From Cucumis sativus (taxonomy: Eukaryota; Streptophyta; Magnoliopsida; Cucurbitales; Cucurbitaceae), in assembly GCF_000004075.3 (NCBI RefSeq), contig NC_026657.2, positions 40,348,732 to 40,412,731 of the forward strand: DNA of 64,000 bases, read 5' to 3'. How positions within the stretch are numbered: position 1 is the first letter of the stretch; the number at the start of each line of letters is the position of its first letter. Of this stretch, positions 33,597-44,166 are shown piece by piece. The position numbers and the translations under genes were made by a program. The notes under the pieces were generated by a model. The model made no database searches and was not told the origin of the DNA. It saw only the letters and a list, made by a program, of their open reading frames with translations.

Positions 33597-35395
33597 CGGG
33601 GAGAATTCGCGGGAGATGGAGTGAAGAATGGTTTAGGGTTTTGGAAATGAAAGAGGAGTTTGATTGAATGTGGATAAAAAGCTTTGGAGGTAACGTCGGA
33701 ACGGTGCGTTTCTTCTGAGGTGTGAACATTCCATTTCCAACCCCCTCCTCAACTTATTCCCTACTTAAAATAAAATCACCACACTCCAATTTTAACGTTT
33801 TTAAAATTTAAGGATGTAATTAATTTTTAAATATTGAGGGTGTAATTGCCACTATGTAGAAATGATTTTTGCAGTTTTGTTCGTTTATTGATTTTAAATC
33901 AAAATTATTCATTCTAGCTTTTTTAGAGAAATTATTATTGTTTTGTGCTAAAAGAAAATATACTTTTAACTTACGTGAATGCAATAAATCTTTATCGTTG
34001 TTTATCATAATAGAGCATTCAACTGATGAACATGGTCGTCTATCGTTAAAGAACATTCATGTGTTAAAAAATGCATTGAAAACAATTTAATACTATATAA
34101 AAAATTAAAATGGTTTCTTTTTATATATATTTTGAGCAACATGCATCATTAGAAAAAAGAAATAACTAAATTAGGCCCATAAATGTCAAAAATACCCCTC
34201 ATTTTTCAAGCCATTTGATTACCATTCATCTAATTACCAGATCTACATTTAGTATTTAGTTGGTCTTCTGAAATAGCCTTTTTATTACTTTTGCATTGGC
34301 ATTTGATTACTCTTTTTTGTCTTTCTAATTTAATTAAAATTTTGCAACCTAATGCAATTTCTCATATATTTTCTAGTAACAAAAGTTTATAATTTTATAA
34401 TTAAAATACTTTTTAAAAATTTAATTTATTAACATAAATCCATAAAATTAATTATGAATTCTTACTCAATATTTTTTTATTAACTAATATATGCTGATAA
34501 CCAGAAGCTTAATCCAACAGTCAGCTATGCATTTAAAAACCAAAGAATCCCAAGCTTAAATCCAACAAGTTTGCATTTAGAACACAACATACATACATGT
34601 ACATTTAATTATACGACGTGCGAACCTGCTCACTAACCAAACTTCACACACTTGTATATTTACCTCTAAACTTAGATTTCCTTCCGTGTGTGTATCTTTT
34701 CGAACTTTTTTTTACGTTAAAAAATTAACGGGGTGAGATAGCCCTACAAAATCAACCCAATGAACTCAACCTACAAAGGTTGGATTGTGTTGTGAACTTG
34801 TGAGGTGATTTTGGACGAAATAGGCCGAAAGCAACCTAAGTCCAAGAGAAAGTAGACCCAAGCTCAAAATAAGCCTAAAACCCCAACTAACCATTGAGCT
34901 AATCATATTTGATTATAGCTACATTAGGATTAGGATGTACCTCTAATCAATTTCTTTATATTTGAAACTGGTTGCCTCTTTTCGATTCTAGAGTTCTCCC
35001 TGTAAGACTTTTTCTTTATTTTGCAAGTCCTCTCTTAGGAGGGTGTGTTCTCTCATACATAGAACTCCGTGGGAAGTCCAAGATATCATCCAATCCATAA
35101 GGGAGTCTCAAATCCAAATCTCTACCCTTTGCAACTACCCTGAATTTGTCTCAAACAATTGAGCAGTTTTCATGGAACAATAATCTAAACAAAAGAAAGA
35201 GCATGGTATTCCTTTGCATCAAAACGTTAGCAGATCCATCCAATCAATCACCAAAGAAAATGAAAATGGTACGCAGATTGCAAAATTTTGATATATAACC
35301 AATCAAATGTGTAACAGCGGATGGAAACAAAATTTAGACAAATTCAAGAATTTCTATTACCTGTTTGATCTTTGATAAACTCCATCTCTATTCCC
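33597..35395. other. intergenic DNA
   Basis: AT-rich, without a recognisable gene. The part at about 34730-35160 has a more balanced composition and could be a decayed LTR or other transposon piece (CTCCCTGTAAGACTTTTTC), but I found no termini. The last few hundred bases are likely the 3' UTR of the maMYB gene. Confidence 0.5.
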
Positions 35396-36325
35396 TCAAA
35401 TTTCATTACCAGCTTTAGAATTTCGAAAATCCTTTTTCAATTCCCCAACTCTCTTCATACAAGCTGCCTTCGTCTTCCCCGGAACAGCAGCTGCGATTTT
35501 CTCCCATCTCATCGCTGAATCCTTTGGAAATGCCTTCAAAGCATTAAGCAATGCAATGTCTTCACCTGAACTCCAACCGCCGGCGACGGCGGCCGTGGTG
35601 GCTTCTTCATTGACGTTCTCAATTCTCTTATCCATTGGTTTCCTATTCTTCAGAAATTGAGCATATGAATCCTCATCGCCTAATTTCTTCTCTCCCATTT
35701 CCTTAGCCATTTTAATCACATTCTCCACTTTATGCCTTCCACCAAACGCCTCAGCAATTATCTCCCACCGTCTCGGTTTCCCCACAGGATGTTTCGCTAA
35801 TTGCTTCTTCAAAAACCCTAATTCCGCATCGTCCCATTCCGCTTCCTCAATCGCAAAATCGACTCCATTTTTGCTACTCCGATGACCTACACCATTCCTG
35901 TTATCAATTTTCGCAGAGGATTTTTCAGCGACTTCGATTGAAGCAACGGCGATTTCATCGGTAGATCTACGCGGCTTTGAGCGCTTTTGAACAGGTTTCT
36001 TCTTCGAATCGTCCTCTACTTCGGGTTCGTCGTCGGGGATTTCGAGGATCGGACCTCGACCGACACGAATGTCGCCACCGGTGAGGGAAATGGGGGCAAA
36101 AGGGCCGAGGAGAAGGGAGAGAGAAAGCCAGATGAGAAGGGATCTGAAGGGTTCGAATTGGACGAATACGATTGAGAGAATGAGAAAAATGGAAGAGATT
36201 AGGAGGGTGATTGAGAGAAATAGCTTGGTGGAATGAGAATCTGATTGGAGCTCCATCGCCGGAGATGTATTGGCGCGAGAGTGGAAGAGGAACCTGGGCT
36301 TCGCATCTTCGTCCAGGAACTCCAT
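35396..36325 (-). CDS. MAMYB: membrane-anchored MYB/SANT protein, maMYB type (309 aa)
   Basis: Single exon. The N-terminus is MEFLDEDAKPRFLFHSR, followed by two hydrophobic segments (about 35-57 and 61-80). Next come an acidic/basic linker with KKKPVQKRSKPRR (about 108-120) and two SANT/MYB-like domains: 163-210 (EWDDAELGFLKKQLAKHP, RRWEIIAEAFGG) and 250-300 (GWSSGEDIALLNALKAFP, MRWEKIAAAVPGKTKAACM). The tandem SANT pair resembles that of DNAJC2/ZRF-type proteins, while the N-terminal membrane pair matches Arabidopsis maMYB. That protein is reported as an ER-membrane MYB involved in root-hair elongation (established for Arabidopsis, inferred here). The first ATG is preferred because the MEFLDED start resembles the family as I remember it. 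Confidence 0.88.
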   Translation of the reverse strand: MEFLDEDAKPRFLFHSRANTSPAMELQSDSHSTKLFLSITLLISSIFLILSIVFVQFEPFRSLLIWLSLSLLLGPFAPISLTGGDIRVGRGPILEIPDDEPEVEDDSKKKPVQKRSKPRRSTDEIAVASIEVAEKSSAKIDNRNGVGHRSSKNGVDFAIEEAEWDDAELGFLKKQLAKHPVGKPRRWEIIAEAFGGRHKVENVIKMAKEMGEKKLGDEDSYAQFLKNRKPMDKRIENVNEEATTAAVAGGWSSGEDIALLNALKAFPKDSAMRWEKIAAAVPGKTKAACMKRVGELKKDFRNSKAGNEI

Positions 36326-37897
36326 TTTCAGTTCAGAGCTGAAGGAGAGAAAGTTTGACCGTTCTGCATTTTATAGGTCTGCGGCTGAATCCAAACGACG
36401 TAGTTTCTACGGTTGGAGGGTATTTAAAAGAAAATACTAATAATAATAACCATTTTTAATCCTTAAACTTTCCCTAAAAATAACAATTTAATTTCAAAGC
36501 CTTATTTTTCTTTATACTTAAAATTCAAGTCAATTTTCATTGGCTAAGAAGAACGAAACAACACCTTCGACTATCATCACCAACTTTCTTTCACCATCGT
36601 TGCCTATTAACTTTTGTTGGTCATTTTTATATGACTGTTGTTGGCTTTTTTTTTCAATTGTTTTATGGTATTCGTCATCGATCAACTTTTGTCAATTGTT
36701 TTTTTTATCGGCCAAGTGCCAACAACTTTTCTTGTGATTGTCACCATTTGATTTTCAAGGACCATTGTCACAATCTCTGATTATCATTTTACAGTGATTG
36801 TCTCCAACCACCTCAAACCACCATCCTCGATGATTATTGTCAAACTTTTATCAAAATCTCCACGAACAAATTCTATATATATATAAAAATTTACTCTATT
36901 ACAAATCAAACAAATGTTTTACATAAGAACACTTTTCAGAAAAAAGTTGTCAGAACACACTTGTTTTTCTTTCAAAGAGTTTTTTGCAAAATGTTTATTG
37001 ATATTGCACTGTTTAGAAAACATTTTTTTTCTTAAGTGTCATTCCAAACAAACCCTAAATTATATAACAATTTTATGAATAATATATCAATATTTTTTAA
37101 AAAAATTACAAATATAGCTAAGTATATTATAGTCTATATTCCAATATTTGCAATAACATAAACTCCTTTTGCTATATTTGCAATTTTTTTAAAATATTGA
37201 TACACACAAATACTTTGAATCTAATTGTTATAGTTGCAATCATTCCAAGTCAACTATTTTGGCTAAGCTCACTCTAACAACATAGTTAATTAATAATTAA
37301 GTATTTGTTTATATAATTTCAAAAAAACATTTGGGTGATTATAATGTAACTCATGGTAAATCCAAACGGATTGAGCCCTTGATCTTGTTTGTAATTTTTA
37401 AGAATAGTTGCAAATATACCAATCAAAATTGAAATATTAGTATATATAACAACAACAAAATTATAAATACTAAAAAAGTATTAGACTTATATAGTTGATA
37501 GATTTATACTGATAGATTGCCAACGACATAGTAAACCACAAACTTATCAATGTAGGTTGAGAAAAATATTTGAATATGATGCCAATTAAAATTCGACATT
37601 TACGTCTTATACACTTATATATACCACAAGAACTCAAATATGTTATAAAAATTACATATACCCAACCAAATAATAGAATGATTACACATATGATTCAATA
37701 CAACTCGGCCAAATATTCCAATTTCGAAACCAAAAAAGAAAAAAGAAAAAGGGAAACTACAATCAAACAAAAACAAGAAGAATTTTAATTTTCATCTAGT
37801 GAAGCAATTTATTTCCAATCAAAATAACTATAAGAAAATTTTAAAATAAAAAACATGAAGAAAAATTCTCTATATATAAGATGGAATGATGGTGAAT
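36326..37897. other. intergenic DNA with a fold-back element
   Basis: 36326-36430 is the likely promoter and 5' UTR of the maMYB gene. The remainder is AT-rich with no gene seen, apart from the fold-back element at 37085-37202. Everything just below 37898 is presumably the 3' UTR of the expansin-like gene. Confidence 0.5.
37085..37202. mobile_element. AT-rich fold-back element (118 bp) with 33-bp inverted ends
   Basis: The left arm starts TATCAATATTTT and runs to ACAAATATAGC. The right arm is its near-perfect reverse complement (GCTATATTTGCAATTTTTTT to AAAATATTGATA). The arms surround about 50 bp. This looks like a minimal MITE or fold-back transposon; flanking duplications are ambiguous because the DNA is so AT-rich. 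Confidence 0.6.
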
Positions 37898-40196
37898 TTA
37901 ATTAACTTGAACTCCAGTGTCGTAGATATCTCCAGCCTTCCAGTCACGAGGAATATCATTAATGGGGACAATCCACTGCTCGTCTCCCTCCTCATTTGTC
38001 AGCAACATTCTCAACGACAACGGCCCCCTCGGTGGCGATGCTGTCGTCCACACAGTACCATAGCTTCGATCTAATAGCTTACACACGAAGTTCTTCGTCT
38101 GCAAATTGTATACGAACAGTTTACGGTTTTGATAAGTTTGAACTTATGGAACTCAAGATTAAATAGTTTAGGTCTTATACATTCAGTGAGATTTCTTCGA
38201 GCATGTCTTCAAAATCCATTTTAAGTGTTGTGTGAAAACTAAAATTTTACATTCTCTTCAAACTTATTTTTAGAGTTTGGGTAAGAATTCAATTGTTTTG
38301 TTACCTTGAAAAGGAGGAAAATCATTGTGATAAAACAAACACGTACTACTTTCAAAAACTAAAAGTGAAATAATTACTAAATAGGTACACATCATGATGA
38401 TAGAACGAGCATATATAATGTTGAAGTACATACCTCACAAAGCTGAACTGCTGTGATATCATTTTTGCCTTGTTGAAACCTTATGACAAAGGCCAAGTAA
38501 TGAGGAGCATTGCTATTCTCATCAATCTTTATTGTTATGTTTTTGTTTGGGTAACTGCAAGCCACTCTGTTCCACATGAAACAACAAAAATAGAGTTCAG
38601 AATAAATAAACAGCCTTTCTAACTATATCAGAGAACTTTTTGGACTATCTACCTAACTTATGACTCATTACGATTACTAAACGTATGTAAACAACAACAA
38701 AGTTCACTTTTTAGAAAATACAAACTTAAATGTAATTAGTGTCTCAAAAGTGTCGATCTTTATACGTAAAACTAACCGTTTGTATTCAATGTCAATGACA
38801 CCAAGGGCCATCAAAGAAACAGCGGCATAAGGGGTTTGAGCCAACCCAGCATAGGCTCTTCGGCTCATAATAAAATCGCCAGGACCTGAGCCTTGATCTG
38901 TTATCACCACCATTGTTCCTTTCTCGGAGCACAATTCACTGTCTATGCACCTTATCTGTTCAATATAATTAATATTCCCAACACAATATATTAATATAAC
39001 TTTTCTTTTTAAAAAAGGATTAATTAAGTTTTTGTAGTAAGAGATATATTGATATTGAATATTAGTTGATATTTGATCACCTGATAACAAGCTCCACAAC
39101 CAAGGCCATTTCTGTAAAGATCAGAGGCAGTTGCAACATCTCCGTCGTTAATCGTTGCTCCGAAAGTTCCATACCCACATGCTCCATCTAAAATTAAATT
39201 AAATCGAAGGACATTACTCAAACGGTGCCGTATGGAGTGAAATAATTATAATTAACTAAATAACTATATTTGGTTCTAATAGTTTTGTTTAATTTTAGTT
39301 TTTGAAAATTAAGCTGGTAAAAGTTATTTTTATCTTTAATTTGTTTTTCCATGTTGGGTCTTTTTTACATTCTTTTAAAAATGAAATAAAAGTTTGAATT
39401 TAAAATGTCTGTGGTCTTACATTTTGAATTCTAATATCTTTTTATTTTTAAAAATAACAAAATAAATCAAAATATTTACGAGTTGTAACAAAATTAATTA
39501 TATCATTAATAGTCTTCTATCACTATAGCATAGTCGGATAGAATTTGTTATAGGTTGTAAATATTTTATAAAATCTACTATTTTTAAAAATTTCTCTTTT
39601 AAGAATAATAAAAGGCGTGGTGAGTATAAAGAAATAAACATAAAATTTAAAAACAAATTATTTTATTTGTTTTTAAATTTTAAAAAATATATAATAAATT
39701 TTTAAACTTTCAATTTTGTATCTATTCGAACTTTAAATTTTTAGTAAGGGTCTAGGATTGTAACTTTTACTTTTGTGTCTAATCTGTCTAATATTGGTTC
39801 TTTTTTTTCAAATAAATGATTTCACTAATCAAATACTTTTTAAAAATTTACAAATTAACTTATAATAAAATAATAAAAATTCATTGATCTATTTTATTTT
39901 TTAAAGTTTAACAACCTATTAAATACAAAATTACGAATTTATAAATCTATGGTTTTTAAAAGTTTAACGACCTAGTTGACACGAGCTTGAAATTTAAAGT
40001 ATTAAAACTTGCTATTGAACTAATATGAGACTAAGAGCAAGCACTTACGATCGGTTCCTTGCTCCTCCGAGTTAGGGTAATGAGCAGCTCGAGAGCGTGT
40101 GAAACAATCGTTACACGTGGCACTCTCGAAAAGCCTTTGCATGAGAAGCAAAGTTATTACGAAAGCAAAAACAGAAGAGAAAGAAGAGAGAGCCAT
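37898..40196 (-). CDS. EXLB: expansin-like B protein (255 aa, 5 exons)
   Basis: Exons: 40196-40049, 39187-39081, 38955-38777, 38566-38434, 38098-37898. All introns are GT-AG and the total is 768 bp. A signal peptide ([20 protein letters not shown]) directs secretion to the cell wall. Domain 1 (six-stranded double-psi beta-barrel) runs from about 51: [47 protein letters not shown]. Domain 2 (CBM63-type beta-sandwich) runs from about 150 ([19 protein letters not shown] to [13 protein letters not shown]). The HFD motif of alpha- and beta-expansins is absent, as expected for expansin-like proteins, so wall-loosening activity should not be assumed. Exon phases and length fit the EXLB subfamily. 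A TATA box lies 113 bp upstream of the ATG. Intron 1 carries a fold-back repeat. Confidence 0.93.
39445..39590. mobile_element. AT-rich fold-back element in intron 1 of the expansin-like gene
   Basis: The left arm (TTTTTAAAAATAACAAAATA, AAATATTTACGAGTTGTAAC) is mirrored on the right by GTTATAGGTTGTAAATATTTT and ACTATTTTTAAAAAT read as reverse complement. The arms flank a TCTATCACTATAG-type centre. It belongs with the similar element near 58011. Confidence 0.5.
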
Positions 40197-40308
40197 GATA
40201 AAAGAGCAGCACACACACACAAGCTTTAAGGATGTTATTGAAGAAAGAGGAAAGAGGAAAGAATTAGAAGATGTGGAGATGCATTGAAATGGGGCAGTGT
40301 TTTTGAAG

Positions 40309-40316
40309 TATTTATA
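40309..40316 (-). promoter_or_regulatory. TATA box of the expansin-like gene
   Basis: TATAAATA on the minus strand, 113 bp before the start codon, giving an expected 5' leader of about 80-90 nt. A stretch of alternating TG/TA (about 40359-40380) lies further upstream. Confidence 0.65.
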
Positions 40317-41556
40317 GTGAAATTTGGGTTATCCCTATCCAATTTCCTTTAGCTTTCGTTGTGTGTGTGTATATATATATTATAAAACAAATTGAATGTA
40401 TTTTTTAAAAAATGTTTAGTGGAATTCTGTTAGTCTTTTTAGCTTTTTCCATAGACCCTTTCACTATGGTTCATTTGAATTCATTTTTGTGTTGTTGGAC
40501 GAGAAACAAAGACCACTTTATCAGCTAATTAGATTATTAGTTTTTTTTCTCCCTTTTTTTATTTCTGTTGTTAGTGATTGTAATCATCAAAAAGGGAAAA
40601 GTTGGCAATATAAACATATAATATGTAACACGGTATCCTAGCATTATGAAAAACGTTTCCTGAAATTACGAAACTTCGTCCTCTGTTTCAAACCTACCCA
40701 AAATCATGTGAAAATTTGTTAGAATAAGAACTTCCTTCTCTTGAGTATAATCTAGGCGAACATCATAGTCACAGCTACCACATCAACTCTTTTATCCAAT
40801 ATTCAAACAAGTTTCAACTTCAACGATGATTTTGAAGCATTTAAGAAATGTTAAGGATAATAATTTTAAATTTTAGAAAAAGTAGTAGTTCTTTTTAAAA
40901 GGTTAAGATATTGGTAAAACAAAAAAAAAATGAAATCGTCATTTTCCTTCTAATAATATTGATAATTCAAATGTTAAATAACGATAAATATGAAAAATGT
41001 CATACAAACAACATATATATTAAGTAATTTAAGTACTACAAGATTAAACATGTATTAGGCATAATTTAAGTTCAAACTAGGTTATATAATTGGGCCATTT
41101 GGATTGAATATAATGTAAATTAATTAAGATTAAGATTTTTCTCTTTCACTCATTAAAAAGAGCATCTTTTTGGGGCACCTTCTCCAAAGCTGTTGATATC
41201 AAAATCGTGGAAAGTCTAAGAGTTTAAGATAAGTTTAGCCTACGGTTGTAATTATTTGATGAAGACATATAGAATTGAACCGAAACACTGAGTCAATGAG
41301 TCACCTAACTTGATCTTACATTGAAAATATATTCAATGGTTTTCTTCTTAATAAGAAAATACCCAATTGAATTTGTTTGCCTCAAAATAGAAAAAAAGTT
41401 CGGTGGATTTTCACTAACAAGGTATTGGTCAAATGCCATATCCGAGCATCTCTTTGTCTTTTCACATTGTGTATCAATGAAAGTCAGTTTGGTTTCCACT
41501 AAATAAAAATTGAAGCAAATCTATTATCCATTCGTATATTTGTGTTTGATATTGTT

Positions 41557-41727
41557 ACTGTGAATGCAATCATCTTTTACCAGCTCATATGGCATCATTT
41601 TACAAACTTCTAATGCCATTGCGCCAGGATGCACATCTTTCAAGCAACAAGATTCTACCGGGTGTAAAGCTTGGATGACATCATAGTTAGGTGCTGATGA
41701 TATATATTTAAATTCACCTTCAACCAC
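41557..41727 (-). pseudogene. orphan exon-like segment, unidentified protein
   Basis: The minus strand reads VVEGEFKYISSAPNYD, VIQALHPVES, CCLKDVHPGAMALEVC and KMMPYELVKDDCIH without a stop, about 57 residues of balanced, protein-like composition in AT-rich DNA. A GT (A|GTAACA) follows at the end. There is no ATG and no neighbouring exon that I can link to it. It may be an exon of a decayed or transposon-captured gene. I do not recognise the family. Confidence 0.35.
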
Positions 41728-41762
41728 CAGGTTAAGCTTTTAGGTGAATTGTCCATTTAATA

Positions 41763-41804
41763 TGGTATCAAAGTAGGTTCAAGGAGGTCCTTTGTTCAAG
41801 CTCC
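41763..41804 (+). repeat. possible tRNA-related SINE remnant (A-box/B-box-like)
   Basis: TGGTATCAAAGTAGG resembles a pol III A box and also the tRNA-iMet-complementary primer site of copia elements. GTTCAAGCTCC, 31 bp on, resembles a B box with one mismatch. Related sequence (TTAGGTGAATTG... and a later GGGGGAATTGACGATTTAAT) repeats on both sides. Either a SINE/TRIM remnant or chance. Confidence 0.3.
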
Positions 41805-44166
41805 TACATTGTTGTTTCCTTCTTAAACTTAAGTTTTTGGGGGAATTGACGATTTAATATTAGGTAATAAACAAGCTAATATGAGATTTTTATACGAATG
41901 ACCTTCTCATATGAGATTTCATCCACCCTTAAAAACTAATGTTATATAACATGTTGTGATGTCCTAATTGGAGTAAACAAGTTAATATATTCCTGCTCTA
42001 GCTTCTTGTTTTTGTTTCTCACTCCCGTTTCTGTTGTTTCTTGCTCTTGTGAGAGGAAAAAGTACTGGCATTTAATCATCATGAAAGAGAAAAACAGAAA
42101 AATAAAAGGAACAAGAACTAAGAGGGAGTGAGATCGTAACTCCCAGGCACAAGAAACCAATTTTTGAGTTAACGGTACAATTATCTATCACAAAAGGATT
42201 ACATTAAACAAGAGTCAACGATAATTAACTTGTCTTCATTTCTATGAGATCCAAAGTTCAAATCTCCTACCCGACTTTTTTTGTAGGAAGTTCACCTTCA
42301 AGTATCCCAATCAGAACGTGAACAATATCTAAAAGAAAGAGAAAAGACCCCTTGATACTTTCTAAGAAACTTATCTGCAAGAGATGCAAGAATGAGTTCA
42401 TTGAATTTTGTTCAGCTATAGGTTTTAGGTAGAAATGAGCAGCCTTCCCTTCTATGCTGAAGTCCAAGATTGACCCTTTTATTTTTAATTGAGCAACATG
42501 GAACACTATGGTAGTTGACAATTGAAAAATGGCTAGTAAAGGACGGCAAACAACTTTTACACCGACGTAGATTTACAATAGAAGAAACCAAAAAAGGCTA
42601 AGACTTGGGAAAAGCATCATTATTCATGACATGGAATCCACTCTCTAAATAGTTCATCCCATCCTACCCAATGCTTGCTATGGTCAATCTTTTTGAGTTC
42701 TAACATCAGATCAATTGGTAAGAAGTTCGGATATATGTTAGGTTAAAATTTCCAATAAAAACATATTACCGTAGTCCTCACTAATAGTCTTGAGCCGAAT
42801 ATATAAATGTTTCTCAAATTCCTATTGAGGACTTGTTTGGAAATCGATTTTTTTTCCCTTTCTTATCAGTTAGCACTAAACTAGTGGTGGGGACTGCTTT
42901 CAAAATTTATTGAAATGACCTTTAAAAGATTAAAAAACTAAATTTAGACATTTGATATTTGATGGCATATTAAAGGGAAAATTACCTTTTTAGCCTCCCA
43001 GTAATGCATGGGTTTAAACCTTGAGTTTTCAAAATCACACACCAGTTTCCCTATTAAAAAATGAAATCAAATAGGTCTCAAAGTACAGCCTCCCAAAAAA
43101 AAAAAGTTAGGAAATTCAGCAGGATATATCAAGTGGTGAGGGGGAAAAGGCTGACAGCAGCCAGGCTAAATGCATTGACATTTGGACATTCCACATCAAA
43201 ACTTATGGAAAAAGCAAAGCCACCCACAAATAAGAAAAGGAAAGGCAATATAAGTTCCAATATGAATAATCTCAGGGAGTGGTATGGAATATTGGATATT
43301 TATATTGGAGGGAAAGAAAGTGAAATAATATTATGGAACATTGAGACATAAAGTATGAAACTTTAAATTGGGTTAAAACCATCAAATTAGATGACGTTTT
43401 ATGTATATATTTAACATATATGAAAGTTAAATTTGAGTGAGTTATGTATGATTTTGGTCAAATAACAACTCAATTGAGTTAAATTTGACAAATGCTAGCC
43501 TATAAATAGTAACATGTTTCTTCCCCTATAATATCCCACTTTAAGTCGAAGAATTCTCCACTTTCTTTTGATCTTGAGTTGAGTTGAGAGCAAGTAGCCA
43601 GTAGTTTTGTCAAATCCGAGTAGTTCTATGTTTTAGTTTTAATAGAACTAGTCATTGTATCTTGCTGAGCCAACTGCTATAGTTTGCTTGCAGCCTATGA
43701 AAAGCAAATAATTGTCTTCAAGACAATACTTATCACAAAAGTGTCTTGACTACCTTTTCAACCTCACAAGCTTTTGAGATTTTTTCTATGTTCTATGTTA
43801 TGTCAATTTGTAAATCTTAGTATACCATCTGGCTCACCTACTTTTAAGTTTGAACATTATTACTGTTGTGGTGTAAGGATATGATGATTTTCCTTTCTTC
43901 GTGCACCCTTCTACGTCAATCTTCAAGTTGAAAAAAATTGATGAATTACTTGAATTGATATTAATCAAAAGTTAAGGGAAACAGAAAAGGCTTGGGGAAA
44001 AAAAGGAAGGACAAAGCAAAAATCAGAGCCTTGCCAGAAAAAGGGACCTAATCTAAGAAAAATCAAGATCAATGGGGGGAAACTCAGATTAAGAGCTTTA
44101 TACTCATATGATAGCTAGCAAACTAAGGGAGCAAAAGTTGACCATAAAATCCATACCATTGTGTTT

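Larger units (their letters stand above)
40317..44166. other. intergenic DNA, no intact gene
   Basis: The promoter side of the expansin-like gene lies at the left, and the 3' flank of the dynamin gene at the right. In between the sequence is AT-rich. Two items deserve note and are listed separately: a protein-like segment at 41524-41727 and a tRNA-like or SINE-like stretch at 41763-41804. A 96-codon plus-strand frame at about 43064-43351 is Lys/Ser-rich, resembles nothing known and is not called. Confidence 0.5.

Noticed and set aside
34730..35160. Possible solo LTR between the 99-aa gene and maMYB
   Set aside because: No TG...CA ends, no target duplication and no partner copy in the window.
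42231..42285. Possible tRNA gene (AAAGTTCAAATCTCC resembles a T-arm)
   Set aside because: No acceptor or anticodon stem can be built around it.
43061..43351. 96-codon plus-strand frame rich in Lys and Ser
   Set aside because: No domain, no homologue I recognise and AT-driven codon content; likely chance.
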